Of a stretch of 64,000 bases of DNA, positions 17,283 to 26,971 are shown piece after piece. A program made the position numbers and the translations under genes. The stretch is taken from contig NZ_AP022672.1 in NCBI RefSeq assembly GCF_013374095.1, positions 2,807,501-2,871,500 on the forward strand, in the 5' to 3' direction. Origin of the DNA: Sphingomonas sp. HMP6 (GTDB taxonomy: Bacteria > Pseudomonadota > Alphaproteobacteria > Sphingomonadales > Sphingomonadaceae). Position 1 is the first letter of the stretch; each line of letters begins with the position of its first letter. Under the pieces are notes generated by a model, which saw nothing but the letters and a program-made list of their open reading frames with translations, made no database searches and was not told the DNA's origin.

Positions 17283-19442
17283 TCAGCGGATCGTGAACAG
17301 TACTTGATCGACCACGTGGCCGCCGACATCGGTCAGCCGCAAGCGGTGGACGCCCGGCGCGGCGATGATCGCGGGACTCGAATCCGCCGCGCCGAGGTCG
17401 GTCTTGTCGAGCCACAGCCGGTGCGCGGTGGCGGCTCCCGATACGTCGATCGACAGTCGCTGCCGGTCGGGCGGAATGTCGGGGTCGATCGCATAGACGC
17501 TGCCCGAGACCGGATTGGTGATGCGCGGGCGGCGCGATTCGGGCGGCGCGAAGGCGATCCGCGCCTGGCCGGTGCCGGTCAGGAAATATTCGGTGCGGGG
17601 TTGCTCGATTGCGTTCGCAAAGCTGATCGCCTTGGCCTCGACCCCGGCGGGGCGCGGCGGTGCGCTGCCACGTTGCTCGGCATTCAGCGCGAGCATGATG
17701 TCGCGCCACACTGGGGCCGCCCCGCTTGCGCCCGACACCGCGCGCATCGAATCGCCTTCGAGATTGCCGACCCACACGCCAACGGTGTATTTCTGCGTGA
17801 AGCCGATGCACCAATTGTCGCGCATGGCTTTCGATGTTCCGGTTTTGACTGCCGCCCAGAAGGGCAGGCGCAGTGCTGAATCGAGCCCGAAAGTCGCGAC
17901 GCGGGCGTTGGGGTCGGCCATCATGTCGGCGACCAGCCATGCGGCCTGCGGGGTGGTGACGGCGCGACCAGCCTCGCGCCGGGCATCGAGCGTGAGCCGC
18001 AGCGGCGACCAGCGCCCACCTTGCGCCAGGCTGCGATAGGCGTTCGCCTGTTCGAGCAACGTCACTTCGGCTGAACCGAGTGCCAGCGAATAGCCGTAAT
18101 ACGCGCCATCCTCGACCAGCCCGCGATAACCGCTGTCCCACAGCCGATCGCGAAACGGCTCGACCCCGACGAGCAGCAGCGTCCGCACCGCCGGGACGTT
18201 GAGCGATCCGGCAAGCGCGGTGCGCGCCGACACCGGCCCCTTGAAGCCGCGGTCGTAATTTTGCGGCACGTACAGGCCCGACGCCGTGTCGAGTTGCACC
18301 GGCGAATCATCGAGGATCGAGGCGGGGGTGAGGTAGCCGCGCTCGATCGCCTGCGCGTAGAGGAACGGTTTGAGCGTCGATCCCGCCTGGCGATAGGCAT
18401 TCGCGCCATCAACCGACGCCGCGGTCGAGGCCCCGCCAATGCCGCCGACATAGGCCAGCACCTCGCCACTCGCATTGTCGATCACCACCGCAGCACCGTC
18501 GCGCGCGCGCGTGCCGCCAAGGCCCTGTAATTGCCGTTTCAGCGCGACGATCGCCAGCGTCTGGATGCGCCGGTCGAGCGTGGTGGTGACCTTGAGGCCG
18601 GGTTTGGTCAGCAACCGATCCGACAGATGCGGTGCGAGGCCGGGATCGAGCGCGAGGCTACGCGCCGGGCCGAGCATCGATGCCGCCTCGCCGGCAAAGC
18701 GCGCGCAATCGGCTTCGTGGCTGACGGCGCAGGCACGGCGCGCGACGGCGGCGGGGTCGGCCTGCGGATTGGGCAGCAGTGCCGCCAACAGCACCGCATC
18801 GTCACGCGCGAGCGCATCGGGGGTCTTGCCGAACAGGCCGAGGGCGGCGGCGCCGATGCCCTGCGCCTCGCCCCGAAACCCGGCGAGATTGAGGTACGCC
18901 TCGAGGATCTGGTCCTTCGACCAGCCCGCTTCGAGGCTCCAGGCCGCGCGCATCTGGCGGAGCTTGTCCCAGAAATGGCGCTTGCCGGGCGCAGCGAGAT
19001 CGGGCGCGAGGAAGCCCGCGACTTGCATCGACAGCGTGCTCGCGCCGCGTGCGCGCTCGCCCCGTGCCTTGTCGCGCGCGACACCGGCCAGTGCGAGCAA
19101 GTCGACGCCGCCATGGCTGAAGAAGCGCTTGTCCTCGACCCCGACGATCGTTTCGCGGGTGACCGGCGAGACGTGGTCGAGCGCGGTCCACCCCAGCCGC
19201 CGCGCGGTGAAATCGACGCGCGCGCTGTCGATCAGCGCGCCGTTACGGTCGTAGAGCCACGCTTCGGACGGGTGCCAAGCGCTGCGGACTTGCGCGTAGG
19301 CTGGGAGTGGCGGGGGGAGCGTGGCGTAGTCGATCGCGAGGAAGGCGAGGATGGCGAGCGCGAGGGCGGAGAGGGTGAGGCCGCGTTTGGTCCGGAGGCG
19401 GGACAAGATCGCAGCCGCGCCGTTGCCGATTCTAACGTTCAC
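17283..19442 (-). CDS. pbpC: Penicillin-binding protein 1C (bifunctional peptidoglycan glycosyltransferase/transpeptidase)
   Basis: Encodes about 719 residues: an N-terminal membrane helix, a GT51 glycosyltransferase domain (EDKRFFSHGGVD, GASTLSMQVA), a transpeptidase domain with Ser355 in AGSTLKPF, SLN and KTGTSKAMRDNWCIG, and a C-terminal all-beta BiPBP_C-like domain (about the last 85 residues). It builds and cross-links peptidoglycan in the periplasm. GTG 19442 was chosen as start, since the longer open frame runs into a palindromic repeat. It follows the alpha-2-macroglobulin gene, the classic yfhM-pbpC pairing. Confidence 0.93.
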   Translation of the reverse strand: MNVRIGNGAAAILSRLRTKRGLTLSALALAILAFLAIDYATLPPPLPAYAQVRSAWHPSEAWLYDRNGALIDSARVDFTARRLGWTALDHVSPVTRETIVGVEDKRFFSHGGVDLLALAGVARDKARGERARGASTLSMQVAGFLAPDLAAPGKRHFWDKLRQMRAAWSLEAGWSKDQILEAYLNLAGFRGEAQGIGAAALGLFGKTPDALARDDAVLLAALLPNPQADPAAVARRACAVSHEADCARFAGEAASMLGPARSLALDPGLAPHLSDRLLTKPGLKVTTTLDRRIQTLAIVALKRQLQGLGGTRARDGAAVVIDNASGEVLAYVGGIGGASTAASVDGANAYRQAGSTLKPFLYAQAIERGYLTPASILDDSPVQLDTASGLYVPQNYDRGFKGPVSARTALAGSLNVPAVRTLLLVGVEPFRDRLWDSGYRGLVEDGAYYGYSLALGSAEVTLLEQANAYRSLAQGGRWSPLRLTLDARREAGRAVTTPQAAWLVADMMADPNARVATFGLDSALRLPFWAAVKTGTSKAMRDNWCIGFTQKYTVGVWVGNLEGDSMRAVSGASGAAPVWRDIMLALNAEQRGSAPPRPAGVEAKAISFANAIEQPRTEYFLTGTGQARIAFAPPESRRPRITNPVSGSVYAIDPDIPPDRQRLSIDVSGAATAHRLWLDKTDLGAADSSPAIIAAPGVHRLRLTDVGGHVVDQVLFTIR

Positions 19443-19472
19443 GGTCTCAAGGCGCGCCCACAGCCGCGCGCC

Positions 19473-19574
19473 ACCCCGGCGAACGCCGGGGCCCAGTTGC
19501 GCTAGCCATTGGAAGAACGCGCTCCGCTCGAACACTCAAATCGCTCGCTACTGGGCCCCGGCCTTCGCCGGGGT
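19473..19574. repeat. Palindromic repeat, family B, between alpha-2-macroglobulin gene and pbpC
   Basis: Two 25-base arms (19473-19497 and 19550-19574) are inverted repeats with one mismatch: ACCCCGGCGAACGCCGGGGC... against ...GCCCCGGCCTTCGCCGGGGT. Each arm is itself a small hairpin. The loop of about 52 bases has no evident gene. It lies in the 155-bp gap of a likely operon and may stabilise or attenuate the transcript (inference). Confidence 0.8.
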
Positions 19575-19597
19575 GGGGCCTCAGGGGAAGGCAGAGA

Positions 19598-22500
19598 CTA
19601 GCGCTGCACCACAGTTACCGGCGCAAGCGGCAGTTGCGCGCGGATCGCGGGCGAATACATCGCTTCGACCCGGCTCGGCGGCAGGCTGAAGCGGCCCGCT
19701 CCGTTGAGGCGCAGCATGTACGACGCGCTAAACGCCCCGCGTGGAACCCAGCCATAAAAGGCTCGCCACGAATCGTTGCGCCGCTCGACATAGGCTGGGA
19801 CCACACCGGCCTGGATTTCCCACAGCTTGCCATCGGCATCGCGCGCCTGAAACTTGCTGCCCGGCCCGGCCGAGGCCTGACCTGCCAGGATCTGCGATTG
19901 CCCGCCGAGATCGCCGATGATCGTCGCGCCTGCCGGGATCGGATCGTTGATCACCACCCAATTGCGCTCGGCACTTGCCTTTACCGTGATCGTCACCTTC
20001 ACGACATCCCCGCGCGTGAGAACGCCCTTGGTCCGCGCCTGTACCACCTCGACGTTGCGCTGCATCTCATAGCCCGCGAACAGCGCCTTGGTCAGCGGCA
20101 CCGCCGCCGAGACGGACACGTTCGCCCATGGCCCGGCGCCAGCGTGCGACAGTTTGAGCGGGGTCAGCATCGCCGGCAGCGTGAAGCTCGCCGAGCGTAC
20201 GGTCGTCGCCAGCGGCCACGCCTTGCTGATCGTCTGCCCGCCGAGGCTCATCGTGGTCGATCCAACGATCGCGCTTGCCGGATAAAGGCTGGCGAACTTC
20301 TTCGCGGCGATCGTGCCCCAGGCGTTGGCGGTGGTCGTGTCCCACCGGCCCTTGGACTGGCGCAAAGCGACGCCGACCATCATCTTCGGCGCGTCATCCT
20401 GCCAGCCGGGGCGGCCGAGCGTCGCGATCACAGCCTTGATCGACGCCTCGTCACCCGACGACATCAGCCACCACGGCTGGTTGCTGCTGTCCGACAGATC
20501 GAGCCGCGTGCCTTCATAGACCAGCCGCGTGCGCAGCGTGTCGGCAGCCGCCGCCTTCAGCGCGGCGCCGTTCGCCAGACCCGAGAGGTGATCGAGCGAG
20601 ACGACATAGTCGGCGAGCAACGCGGTCGGCATTTCCTTGGGCGTCATGCTCAATTGCCCGAGCATCGCCGGGGTCGCGGCATTTGCGCGGGCGAGTGCGT
20701 TGAAAGCGTAAACGCGCTGGAGCCGAACATCGCCATAGTCCTCGTGGCGGAGGCGCCCGTCGAGCACCGCCTTCAACCCCTCGATCATTTTCGCGCGCGG
20801 GCCTTCCGGGATCGTCAGCCCCGCATCCGAGGTCATCGCCAGCACATAAGCGGTCAGCGCCTCCGACCCGCTCAGGCTCCCCGACGGCCAGTAGCGCAAC
20901 AGCCCGTCCTCCGCCTGATAGGCCGGGATTTCGCCCGCGAGTGCCTGCCACTGCGCGGCATCGCCCAGCGCGACCGCGCGCGACAGCCGTTGTTCGAAGC
21001 AATCGTAGGGATAGCGCGCCATGAACGCCCGCACCCCTTCGAGTGGCGGCGCGAGCGTGTCGTCGAGCCGGATATCGACCGTCCCGCGGCCCGCGATCGC
21101 CCCCATCGGCGGCTGGATCGGGATCGTGGTATCGGCGCCGATGCGCGCGAGCGTGCCCGCCCAAACTTCGACCGGATAGAGCGACTGGACCGCCTGATCG
21201 GTGGTGATCTGGTCGACCGCCTTGCCGTCCGACGATTTCGCGCTGACGTGCCAGCGCAGCCGGTCGAGATTGGCGGGCGCGGTCAGATTCCACGCGACCG
21301 GCACTGCGCCGCCCGCCGGGATCATGACGGTCAGCGGTTTGCCTTGCGCAATCGCCGGGGTGACGTCGACGGTCGCGGTGACGGTCATCGGCTTGTCCGA
21401 TCCGTTGCGCAGCGTGAACCCTGCTGCATAGAAATCGCCGCTGCGCACCACCGGCGGGAGACCTGCAAAGATCGACAGATCCTGCGCGGTGCGTACGCTC
21501 GCTATGCCGGTGCCGTACAATTGCGCGCCATCGGTAGCGATCGCGACCAGCTTGAACGAAGTCAGCGCGTCGGACAGTGCGACGGGAATGCGCGCATGGC
21601 CATTGGCATCGAGCGCGACATGGCCCTGCCACAGGATGACCGGCTTGAAATTCTCGCGGTTGAGGCCCGATCCGTCGGCCGCGCCGCCGCCATCGCCGCC
21701 GATTTCGACGGCTTTCTTGCCATAATGCCGCTTGCCGACGACTTGCGTCTGCGCGGTCGAAGTGATGACCGACAGCGGGCGTTCACCCATCAACGCGGTC
21801 AGCACGTCCCAGCTATCGTTGGGCGCAAGCTGCAACAGCGCTTCGTCGACCGCGGCAAAGGCAAGATCGGCACCGCGCGCTGGTTTCCCATCGGGGGTTT
21901 TCACTTGCACATCGACTTGCGCGACGTCGCGCGCGGCGTAGCGCGTGCGGTCGGCCTTGACCGCGACGTTCAACTGATGCGCTTCCCAGCCGACCTTCAC
22001 CTTGGCGATGCCGATGCGGTAGCTCGGCTTGGCGAGATCGACCAAAGCGGTCGGTTCCTGCCCCTCGGGCGGATCGCTGGCGAGCCCGACCGAGCGGGCA
22101 ACGCCGTGCAGCCACGTCCAGAAGCCGCTCTCGGTCCGCCCGCGCACGACCATTACCGAGACGAACACGTCGGGCGCATAGCTGCCCGGCATCTTCACTT
22201 CGACCACCGGATCGGTGCCGCTGAGTTCGGTGACGTACGACGCGAGCACGCCCTCGCGCTCGACCGTGACGAGCGCGGTTGCCTGACGGAACGGCATGCG
22301 CACCTGAAACTTCGCGATGTCGCCGGATTTGTACGACAGTTTTTCGGGGATGACGTCCATCCGGTCGCCATTGTCGCCGCCGAACCACCAATCGTCCTTG
22401 CCGGCCAGCCACACGCTTTGCGTCGCGCGCGCTTCGTTACCGTTGGCGTCCTTGGTGACGGCCACCGCATAGACTTCGCCCGAAATGCCGGGATCGAGCT

Positions 22501-25417
22501 TGCACGTCGCCAGCCCCTGCGCATCGGTTGTCGCCGTGCAGCTTTGCGCGAGCTTGGTCGTCTTCATGCGATTGTCGTACGCATAGAAGCCGCCGATCAG
22601 CCGCCGCCGCGCAGTAAGGATCTGGCGGCTGTAGAGCGCGACCGTGATCGACTGGTTGGCGATCGGCTTGCCATTGGTGTCGAGTGCCACGAACCGCAGC
22701 CGCAGATCGTCCTGCTTCATCAGCCAGCCGTCGGTCTTGACGCCCAATTGCACGCCGCTGGCATAGATCGGGATGCGCTTGGACGCGGTCAGGACTTCGC
22801 CATTCGCATCCTGATAATCCATCTCGACCAGCATGTCGGTCGTGCCATCGAGGCCTTGCGGGATGCTCAGCGTCTGCTTCGCAGTGCCGTCACCGCCCAA
22901 AGTCGCGGGCAGCATTTGCGTTGGGGGGAGCGGGGTCTGTTCCTCCTCGCCGTCACCGTTGAGCGGTCGCGTGCCCTCGGCAATCGCCTTGCCGCCGAAG
23001 CTATAGCCTTCATAGCCGTCGGGTTTGGAATCATGCCCGAAATAGCCGACGCGCATATCGACCGCGAGGTTCGACGCACCCCCGCCCGAGAGATACCCGA
23101 CGAAAAGGTCGAGCGGCAGCGTGGTGGGGCGGATCGCGGCGTCCTTCGGCCCGGTCACGCTCGCACGCATCGTCGGCAGCTTGAATTCGTCGACCTTGAA
23201 GCTTTGCCCGGTCTCGATCGTGCGATCGTCGGCGATCACAGAAAGGTCGTAATCGCCCATCGGCGCGCCGGCAGGCGCGGTCCATTCGTTGGTGCCGATG
23301 CCGTTCGCATCGATGCTGAGCGGCAAATCGAATTGCGTATCCGATCCGCGATGTTGCAGCCGCAGCGTGCCGGAAACCGCCGGAGCCAGGCCGAAGCCCG
23401 CGCCGACCGAGGTGCGCAGGATGTGCTTCATATGCACCGTCTCGCCCTGCCGGATCAGCGCGGTATCGAACACGGTGTGGAGCGTCTCACCGCGCGCCGA
23501 ATAGCCATAGGGCAAGTCGAAATCATACGGCCGTATGCCCTGGCCCCATTCGGTCAGCGTGAAGCTGAAATCGTCGCCGACGCGTGCCGAGATCATCAGC
23601 GGTGCCTGGCCATATTTGCAATCGCCATACGTTTCGGGCGCGGGGAGGCCGGGAGGTGCGTAGACAGCGCCGCTCTTGTCGGTCGTGCCGTGCGCAAGGC
23701 TTGCGCCGGTGCAGCTATCGGTGATCCGCACCGCCGCGCCCGCGACGGGCTTGCCGGTGTCGAGCGCAGTCACCCAGGCGAGGCTCTTCTCGCGGCCCCA
23801 TTTGAAATGCACTGCCATATTGGTGACGAGCGCGGCGGCAGCGACATAGCGCGGGGCTTTGCGCCCGAGCAGCGCTTGCCCCAGCACGGGACTTGCCAGT
23901 TCGACCACGTAGAAGCCCGGCTTGCCCCCGCCGAGCGGCATGCCGACGACTTCAAAATCCTTGCCTTTGCCCGGTAGCCCGACTTTGAACGCGGCACCCT
24001 GTTTGCCGAGGATCGCGGTCGCACCGGTGTCGTTGATCGTTACCGATTCCTTGCCGCGTTTCTCCTCATGGCTGTCATTCTGCCCGGCCTTGTCGACCGT
24101 GCGCAGCCATTCGGCGATCGTGCCGTCGGTGCCATCGACGCGGAAGGCTTGTCCGGCGATCGTCAGGTTCTGGCCCTGCAACGCCGGTTCGACATTGCGC
24201 ACCGTCACCGGCAGGACGCCGCCCTGCTTCGATTCGAGTATGCCGAAGGTCGCGGCGAACTTCACCAGCGGCGGCGCGGCGCCGAAGCGCACGTCGAGCG
24301 GGAAGCGCGCGGCGTTGGAGAGTGGCCGCCCGCTTTCGTCCTTCACGCCTTCGGGCAGTGTGAGCTTGCCCGTCTGTGCCTCGGGCAATGGGGCCTTGAA
24401 ACCGACCGCTGAGACGGTTGCATTGGTCTTCGTGTCGCCGCGCTCGCCATCGTTTTCGGAATCGAGGATTGTTGGGGTTAGCAGCTTGCCATCGGCGGTC
24501 TGGATGCGGATTTGCTTCGCCAGATCGGTTGCGATCGGCGCGGAGAAGCGCACCCACGCCTTTTCGACCGGGTTGCATCCGGCGGCGGCATTGACGCGGC
24601 TGCATTCGAACTTCGCAGTGAAGGGCTGGCGCACGGTGTAATCGAAGCGCTGATCGGTGCCTGCGGTCTTGCCACCCGCGCCTGCGATATTTGCGCCCCA
24701 TACCAAAGCCATGTCGGTGCCGGCCGGCAACGGGCGACGGCAACGCAGCGCGGTCACGCCGGCATAGGCTTTGGCACGGTCGGCAGGCGCGGGGATCGCG
24801 GCGGGCAAGCCGCCGTTCTCCAGGAAGCTGCGCACAGTCCAGCTATCGGTGCCGAGTTCACCCAGGATCTTGCCCGCCAGATCGGGCGCGAGCACGTCGA
24901 CCGGGATCTTCTCGCCGATCCCCTTGACCGAACAATAGGCATTGGCAGCGACCGAGGCCGGAGTAGCGGGCAAATTCGCCGCGACGAGGAAGACCTGGTC
25001 TTCCTCGATTTCACTCGAATCCGGCCCCGGCAAGACCGCCCGCGCAACCGGGCCACCGGCATCGACGGTGAATTCGCGCTGGCCGGTGGCGGCATAGCCG
25101 CTGACGCTCTTCAATCCGTCGCGCAGCGCGAATTTGCAGACCGTGCCGCCCGGCAGGCCGCTCGCGAAATCATAGACGAAAGTCTGCGGATCGACCCAGC
25201 GCCCCTGTCCACTCACCGCGCAGGATACTTCAAAGGGTGATGCCGCGCGCGGATCGCCCAGCGGCACCATCGGCTGGTTGAAGCGCGTGGTGAAGCGTTC
25301 GATCGCGCCGTCCCCGACGCCGGGCGTGGCGAGGATGACTTGCGGGCTCGAATCGCCGAATGCGGCAATCGGCGCGACGGCAAGGGCAAGCAGTGCGATT
25401 CGGTACGCCAGCTTCAT
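19598..25417 (-). CDS. Bacterial alpha-2-macroglobulin (large periplasmic protease-trap protein)
   Basis: Encodes about 1939 residues. A signal peptide (MKLAYRIALLALAVAPIAAF) precedes macroglobulin-like beta domains and then the thioester motif YDCFEQ (Cys at about residue 1473) inside an alpha-helical domain, and it ends ...PVTVVQR. The thioester Cys-Gln bond traps attacking proteases in this family. The lipobox of E. coli YfhM is absent, so the protein may be periplasmic and soluble. ATG 25417 was chosen for its spacing from GGAGGG; ATG 25420 is next to it. The co-directional neighbour is PbpC, a peptidoglycan repair enzyme, in line with a defence role when the wall is breached. Confidence 0.93.
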   Translation of the reverse strand: MKLAYRIALLALAVAPIAAFGDSSPQVILATPGVGDGAIERFTTRFNQPMVPLGDPRAASPFEVSCAVSGQGRWVDPQTFVYDFASGLPGGTVCKFALRDGLKSVSGYAATGQREFTVDAGGPVARAVLPGPDSSEIEEDQVFLVAANLPATPASVAANAYCSVKGIGEKIPVDVLAPDLAGKILGELGTDSWTVRSFLENGGLPAAIPAPADRAKAYAGVTALRCRRPLPAGTDMALVWGANIAGAGGKTAGTDQRFDYTVRQPFTAKFECSRVNAAAGCNPVEKAWVRFSAPIATDLAKQIRIQTADGKLLTPTILDSENDGERGDTKTNATVSAVGFKAPLPEAQTGKLTLPEGVKDESGRPLSNAARFPLDVRFGAAPPLVKFAATFGILESKQGGVLPVTVRNVEPALQGQNLTIAGQAFRVDGTDGTIAEWLRTVDKAGQNDSHEEKRGKESVTINDTGATAILGKQGAAFKVGLPGKGKDFEVVGMPLGGGKPGFYVVELASPVLGQALLGRKAPRYVAAAALVTNMAVHFKWGREKSLAWVTALDTGKPVAGAAVRITDSCTGASLAHGTTDKSGAVYAPPGLPAPETYGDCKYGQAPLMISARVGDDFSFTLTEWGQGIRPYDFDLPYGYSARGETLHTVFDTALIRQGETVHMKHILRTSVGAGFGLAPAVSGTLRLQHRGSDTQFDLPLSIDANGIGTNEWTAPAGAPMGDYDLSVIADDRTIETGQSFKVDEFKLPTMRASVTGPKDAAIRPTTLPLDLFVGYLSGGGASNLAVDMRVGYFGHDSKPDGYEGYSFGGKAIAEGTRPLNGDGEEEQTPLPPTQMLPATLGGDGTAKQTLSIPQGLDGTTDMLVEMDYQDANGEVLTASKRIPIYASGVQLGVKTDGWLMKQDDLRLRFVALDTNGKPIANQSITVALYSRQILTARRRLIGGFYAYDNRMKTTKLAQSCTATTDAQGLATCKLDPGISGEVYAVAVTKDANGNEARATQSVWLAGKDDWWFGGDNGDRMDVIPEKLSYKSGDIAKFQVRMPFRQATALVTVEREGVLASYVTELSGTDPVVEVKMPGSYAPDVFVSVMVVRGRTESGFWTWLHGVARSVGLASDPPEGQEPTALVDLAKPSYRIGIAKVKVGWEAHQLNVAVKADRTRYAARDVAQVDVQVKTPDGKPARGADLAFAAVDEALLQLAPNDSWDVLTALMGERPLSVITSTAQTQVVGKRHYGKKAVEIGGDGGGAADGSGLNRENFKPVILWQGHVALDANGHARIPVALSDALTSFKLVAIATDGAQLYGTGIASVRTAQDLSIFAGLPPVVRSGDFYAAGFTLRNGSDKPMTVTATVDVTPAIAQGKPLTVMIPAGGAVPVAWNLTAPANLDRLRWHVSAKSSDGKAVDQITTDQAVQSLYPVEVWAGTLARIGADTTIPIQPPMGAIAGRGTVDIRLDDTLAPPLEGVRAFMARYPYDCFEQRLSRAVALGDAAQWQALAGEIPAYQAEDGLLRYWPSGSLSGSEALTAYVLAMTSDAGLTIPEGPRAKMIEGLKAVLDGRLRHEDYGDVRLQRVYAFNALARANAATPAMLGQLSMTPKEMPTALLADYVVSLDHLSGLANGAALKAAAADTLRTRLVYEGTRLDLSDSSNQPWWLMSSGDEASIKAVIATLGRPGWQDDAPKMMVGVALRQSKGRWDTTTANAWGTIAAKKFASLYPASAIVGSTTMSLGGQTISKAWPLATTVRSASFTLPAMLTPLKLSHAGAGPWANVSVSAAVPLTKALFAGYEMQRNVEVVQARTKGVLTRGDVVKVTITVKASAERNWVVINDPIPAGATIIGDLGGQSQILAGQASAGPGSKFQARDADGKLWEIQAGVVPAYVERRNDSWRAFYGWVPRGAFSASYMLRLNGAGRFSLPPSRVEAMYSPAIRAQLPLAPVTVVQR

Positions 25418-25573
25418 CATGCCCTCCCAAACAGTAACAACGATCTTATACCGCGACGAACCGTGCAAGTATAGCGACGAACGGAGCAGTTTACCGCAAA
25501 TTTGCGCGACCGTCGCAGATGTTGAAGACTGTCTAGATCGACTCGGGGGTGCGGTCGAGGGGAGCGATGTGCG

Positions 25574-26971
25574 GTGGGGGCAGAGTGGGCTTTGGCTGCG
25601 CTCGACGCGGTCTCGCGAGAAGCGATGTACTTCGCCGCGATCGGTTTTTTGATCGGCGGGCTCGACGATCTGGCAGTCGATCTCGCATGGTGCTGGACGT
25701 GGCGGGCGCGGCGGACGCTGGCGGTTCCCGCGCTGCTGGAGGCCTATGCCCCCACGCCGCGCCGGATGGCGGTGTTCGTGGCGGCTTGGGAGGAGGCCGA
25801 GGTAATCGGCGCGATGCTCCGCGCGACCCTCGCCCGGCTCGATCATCCTGATTATCGGCTCTACGTTGGCACCTATCCCAATGATCGTGCGACGATCGCT
25901 GCGGTGGCCGATGTCGCGGCGGATGATCTGCGCGTTCGGCTCGTGATCGGCGCGCACGATGGGCCGACGACCAAGGCCGATTGCCTCAACACGCTGTGGC
26001 GCGCGCTGGAACGGGATGAGGCGCGCGGTGGGGGGCACGCGGCGGCGGTGGTGCTGCACGATGCCGAAGATGTCGTGCATCCCGGCGAACTCCGCGTGTT
26101 CGATGCGCTGATCGGCGACCATGCCGTCGTGCAGGTCCCGGTACTGCCGCTGATCGATCCGGCGGCGACGTTGATCTCGGGCCATTATGCAGACGAATTT
26201 GCAGAGGCACATGCCAAAAGTCTGGTTGTACGCCAAGCGCTTGGTGCGGGATTGCCACTGGCGGGGGTCGGTTGCGCGATCGACCGTGCGATGCTCGATC
26301 GGATCGCATTGGCGCAGGCTGGGCTGCCGTTCGATGCCGGATCGCTGACCGAGGACTACGAATTGGGGCTGCATATCGCGGGCCTCGGCGGGCGTGGCGT
26401 GCTGGCGCGCGTGCGCGAGCGACCGGGCGGACCTTTGGTCGCGGTGCGCGCTTACTTCCCGTCGACGCTCGACGCGGCGGTCCGGCAAAAGGCGCGGTGG
26501 ATGACGGGGATCGCGCTCGCCGGATGGGACCGGATCGGCTGGACCCGAACGCTCGACTGGCGCGAGCATTGGATGCGGATGCGCGATCGCCGCGCCCCGC
26601 TTGCGGTCTTGGTCCTGGCGGTGGCGTATGTCGCTTTGGTGGCATGGGGCGCTTCGCTCGTGGCGCATGCGGTGGCGGGCGTGCCCGCGCCGCCAGTATC
26701 GCCAGCGATGGAGTTGCTGTTGCGCGTCAACGCGGCGCTGCTCGGCTGGCGGCTCGGCTCGCGCGCGCTCTTCACCGGTTTTGCCTATGGCTGGCGCGAG
26801 GCATTGTGGTCGCTGCCGCGTGCACTCGTTGCCAATCTTGTCGCCTTGCTCGCGGCGCGCCGGGCGGTGACCGCTTATGCCCGATCGCTGCGCGGTGGAG
26901 CGCTGACCTGGGACAAGACACACCATGTCTTTCCCGACGATGTCGTCGCGCGCCGAGAAAGCGAGGCGTAA
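25574..26971 (+). CDS. NfrB-like membrane glycosyltransferase (GT2 family)
   Basis: Encodes 465 residues. Early hydrophobic segment YFAAIGFLIGGLDDLAVDLAWCW; GT2 core with VFVAAWEEAEVIGAMLR, the acidic HDAEDVVHP (DxD-like), SLTEDYELGLHIAGLG and KARWMTGIALAGWDRIGW (Q-x-x-R-W-like); then several C-terminal membrane helices. It matches the glycosyltransferase part of NfrB, the inner-membrane component of the phage N4 receptor system that makes a surface glycan. The c-di-GMP-binding MshEN domain of longer NfrB proteins is not seen. The GTG start follows AGGGGAG. Its stop overlaps the next start by one base (TAATG), which ties it to the NfrA-like gene. Confidence 0.85.
   Translation: MGAEWALAALDAVSREAMYFAAIGFLIGGLDDLAVDLAWCWTWRARRTLAVPALLEAYAPTPRRMAVFVAAWEEAEVIGAMLRATLARLDHPDYRLYVGTYPNDRATIAAVADVAADDLRVRLVIGAHDGPTTKADCLNTLWRALERDEARGGGHAAAVVLHDAEDVVHPGELRVFDALIGDHAVVQVPVLPLIDPAATLISGHYADEFAEAHAKSLVVRQALGAGLPLAGVGCAIDRAMLDRIALAQAGLPFDAGSLTEDYELGLHIAGLGGRGVLARVRERPGGPLVAVRAYFPSTLDAAVRQKARWMTGIALAGWDRIGWTRTLDWREHWMRMRDRRAPLAVLVLAVAYVALVAWGASLVAHAVAGVPAPPVSPAMELLLRVNAALLGWRLGSRALFTGFAYGWREALWSLPRALVANLVALLAARRAVTAYARSLRGGALTWDKTHHVFPDDVVARRESEA

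Noticed and set aside
19634..23977. A 1447-codon open frame on the plus strand opposite the alpha-2-macroglobulin gene
   Set aside because: Its translation is Arg/His/Asp-rich with no family features, and it mirrors the codon bias of the real minus-strand gene. It is a shadow frame of GC-rich coding DNA.
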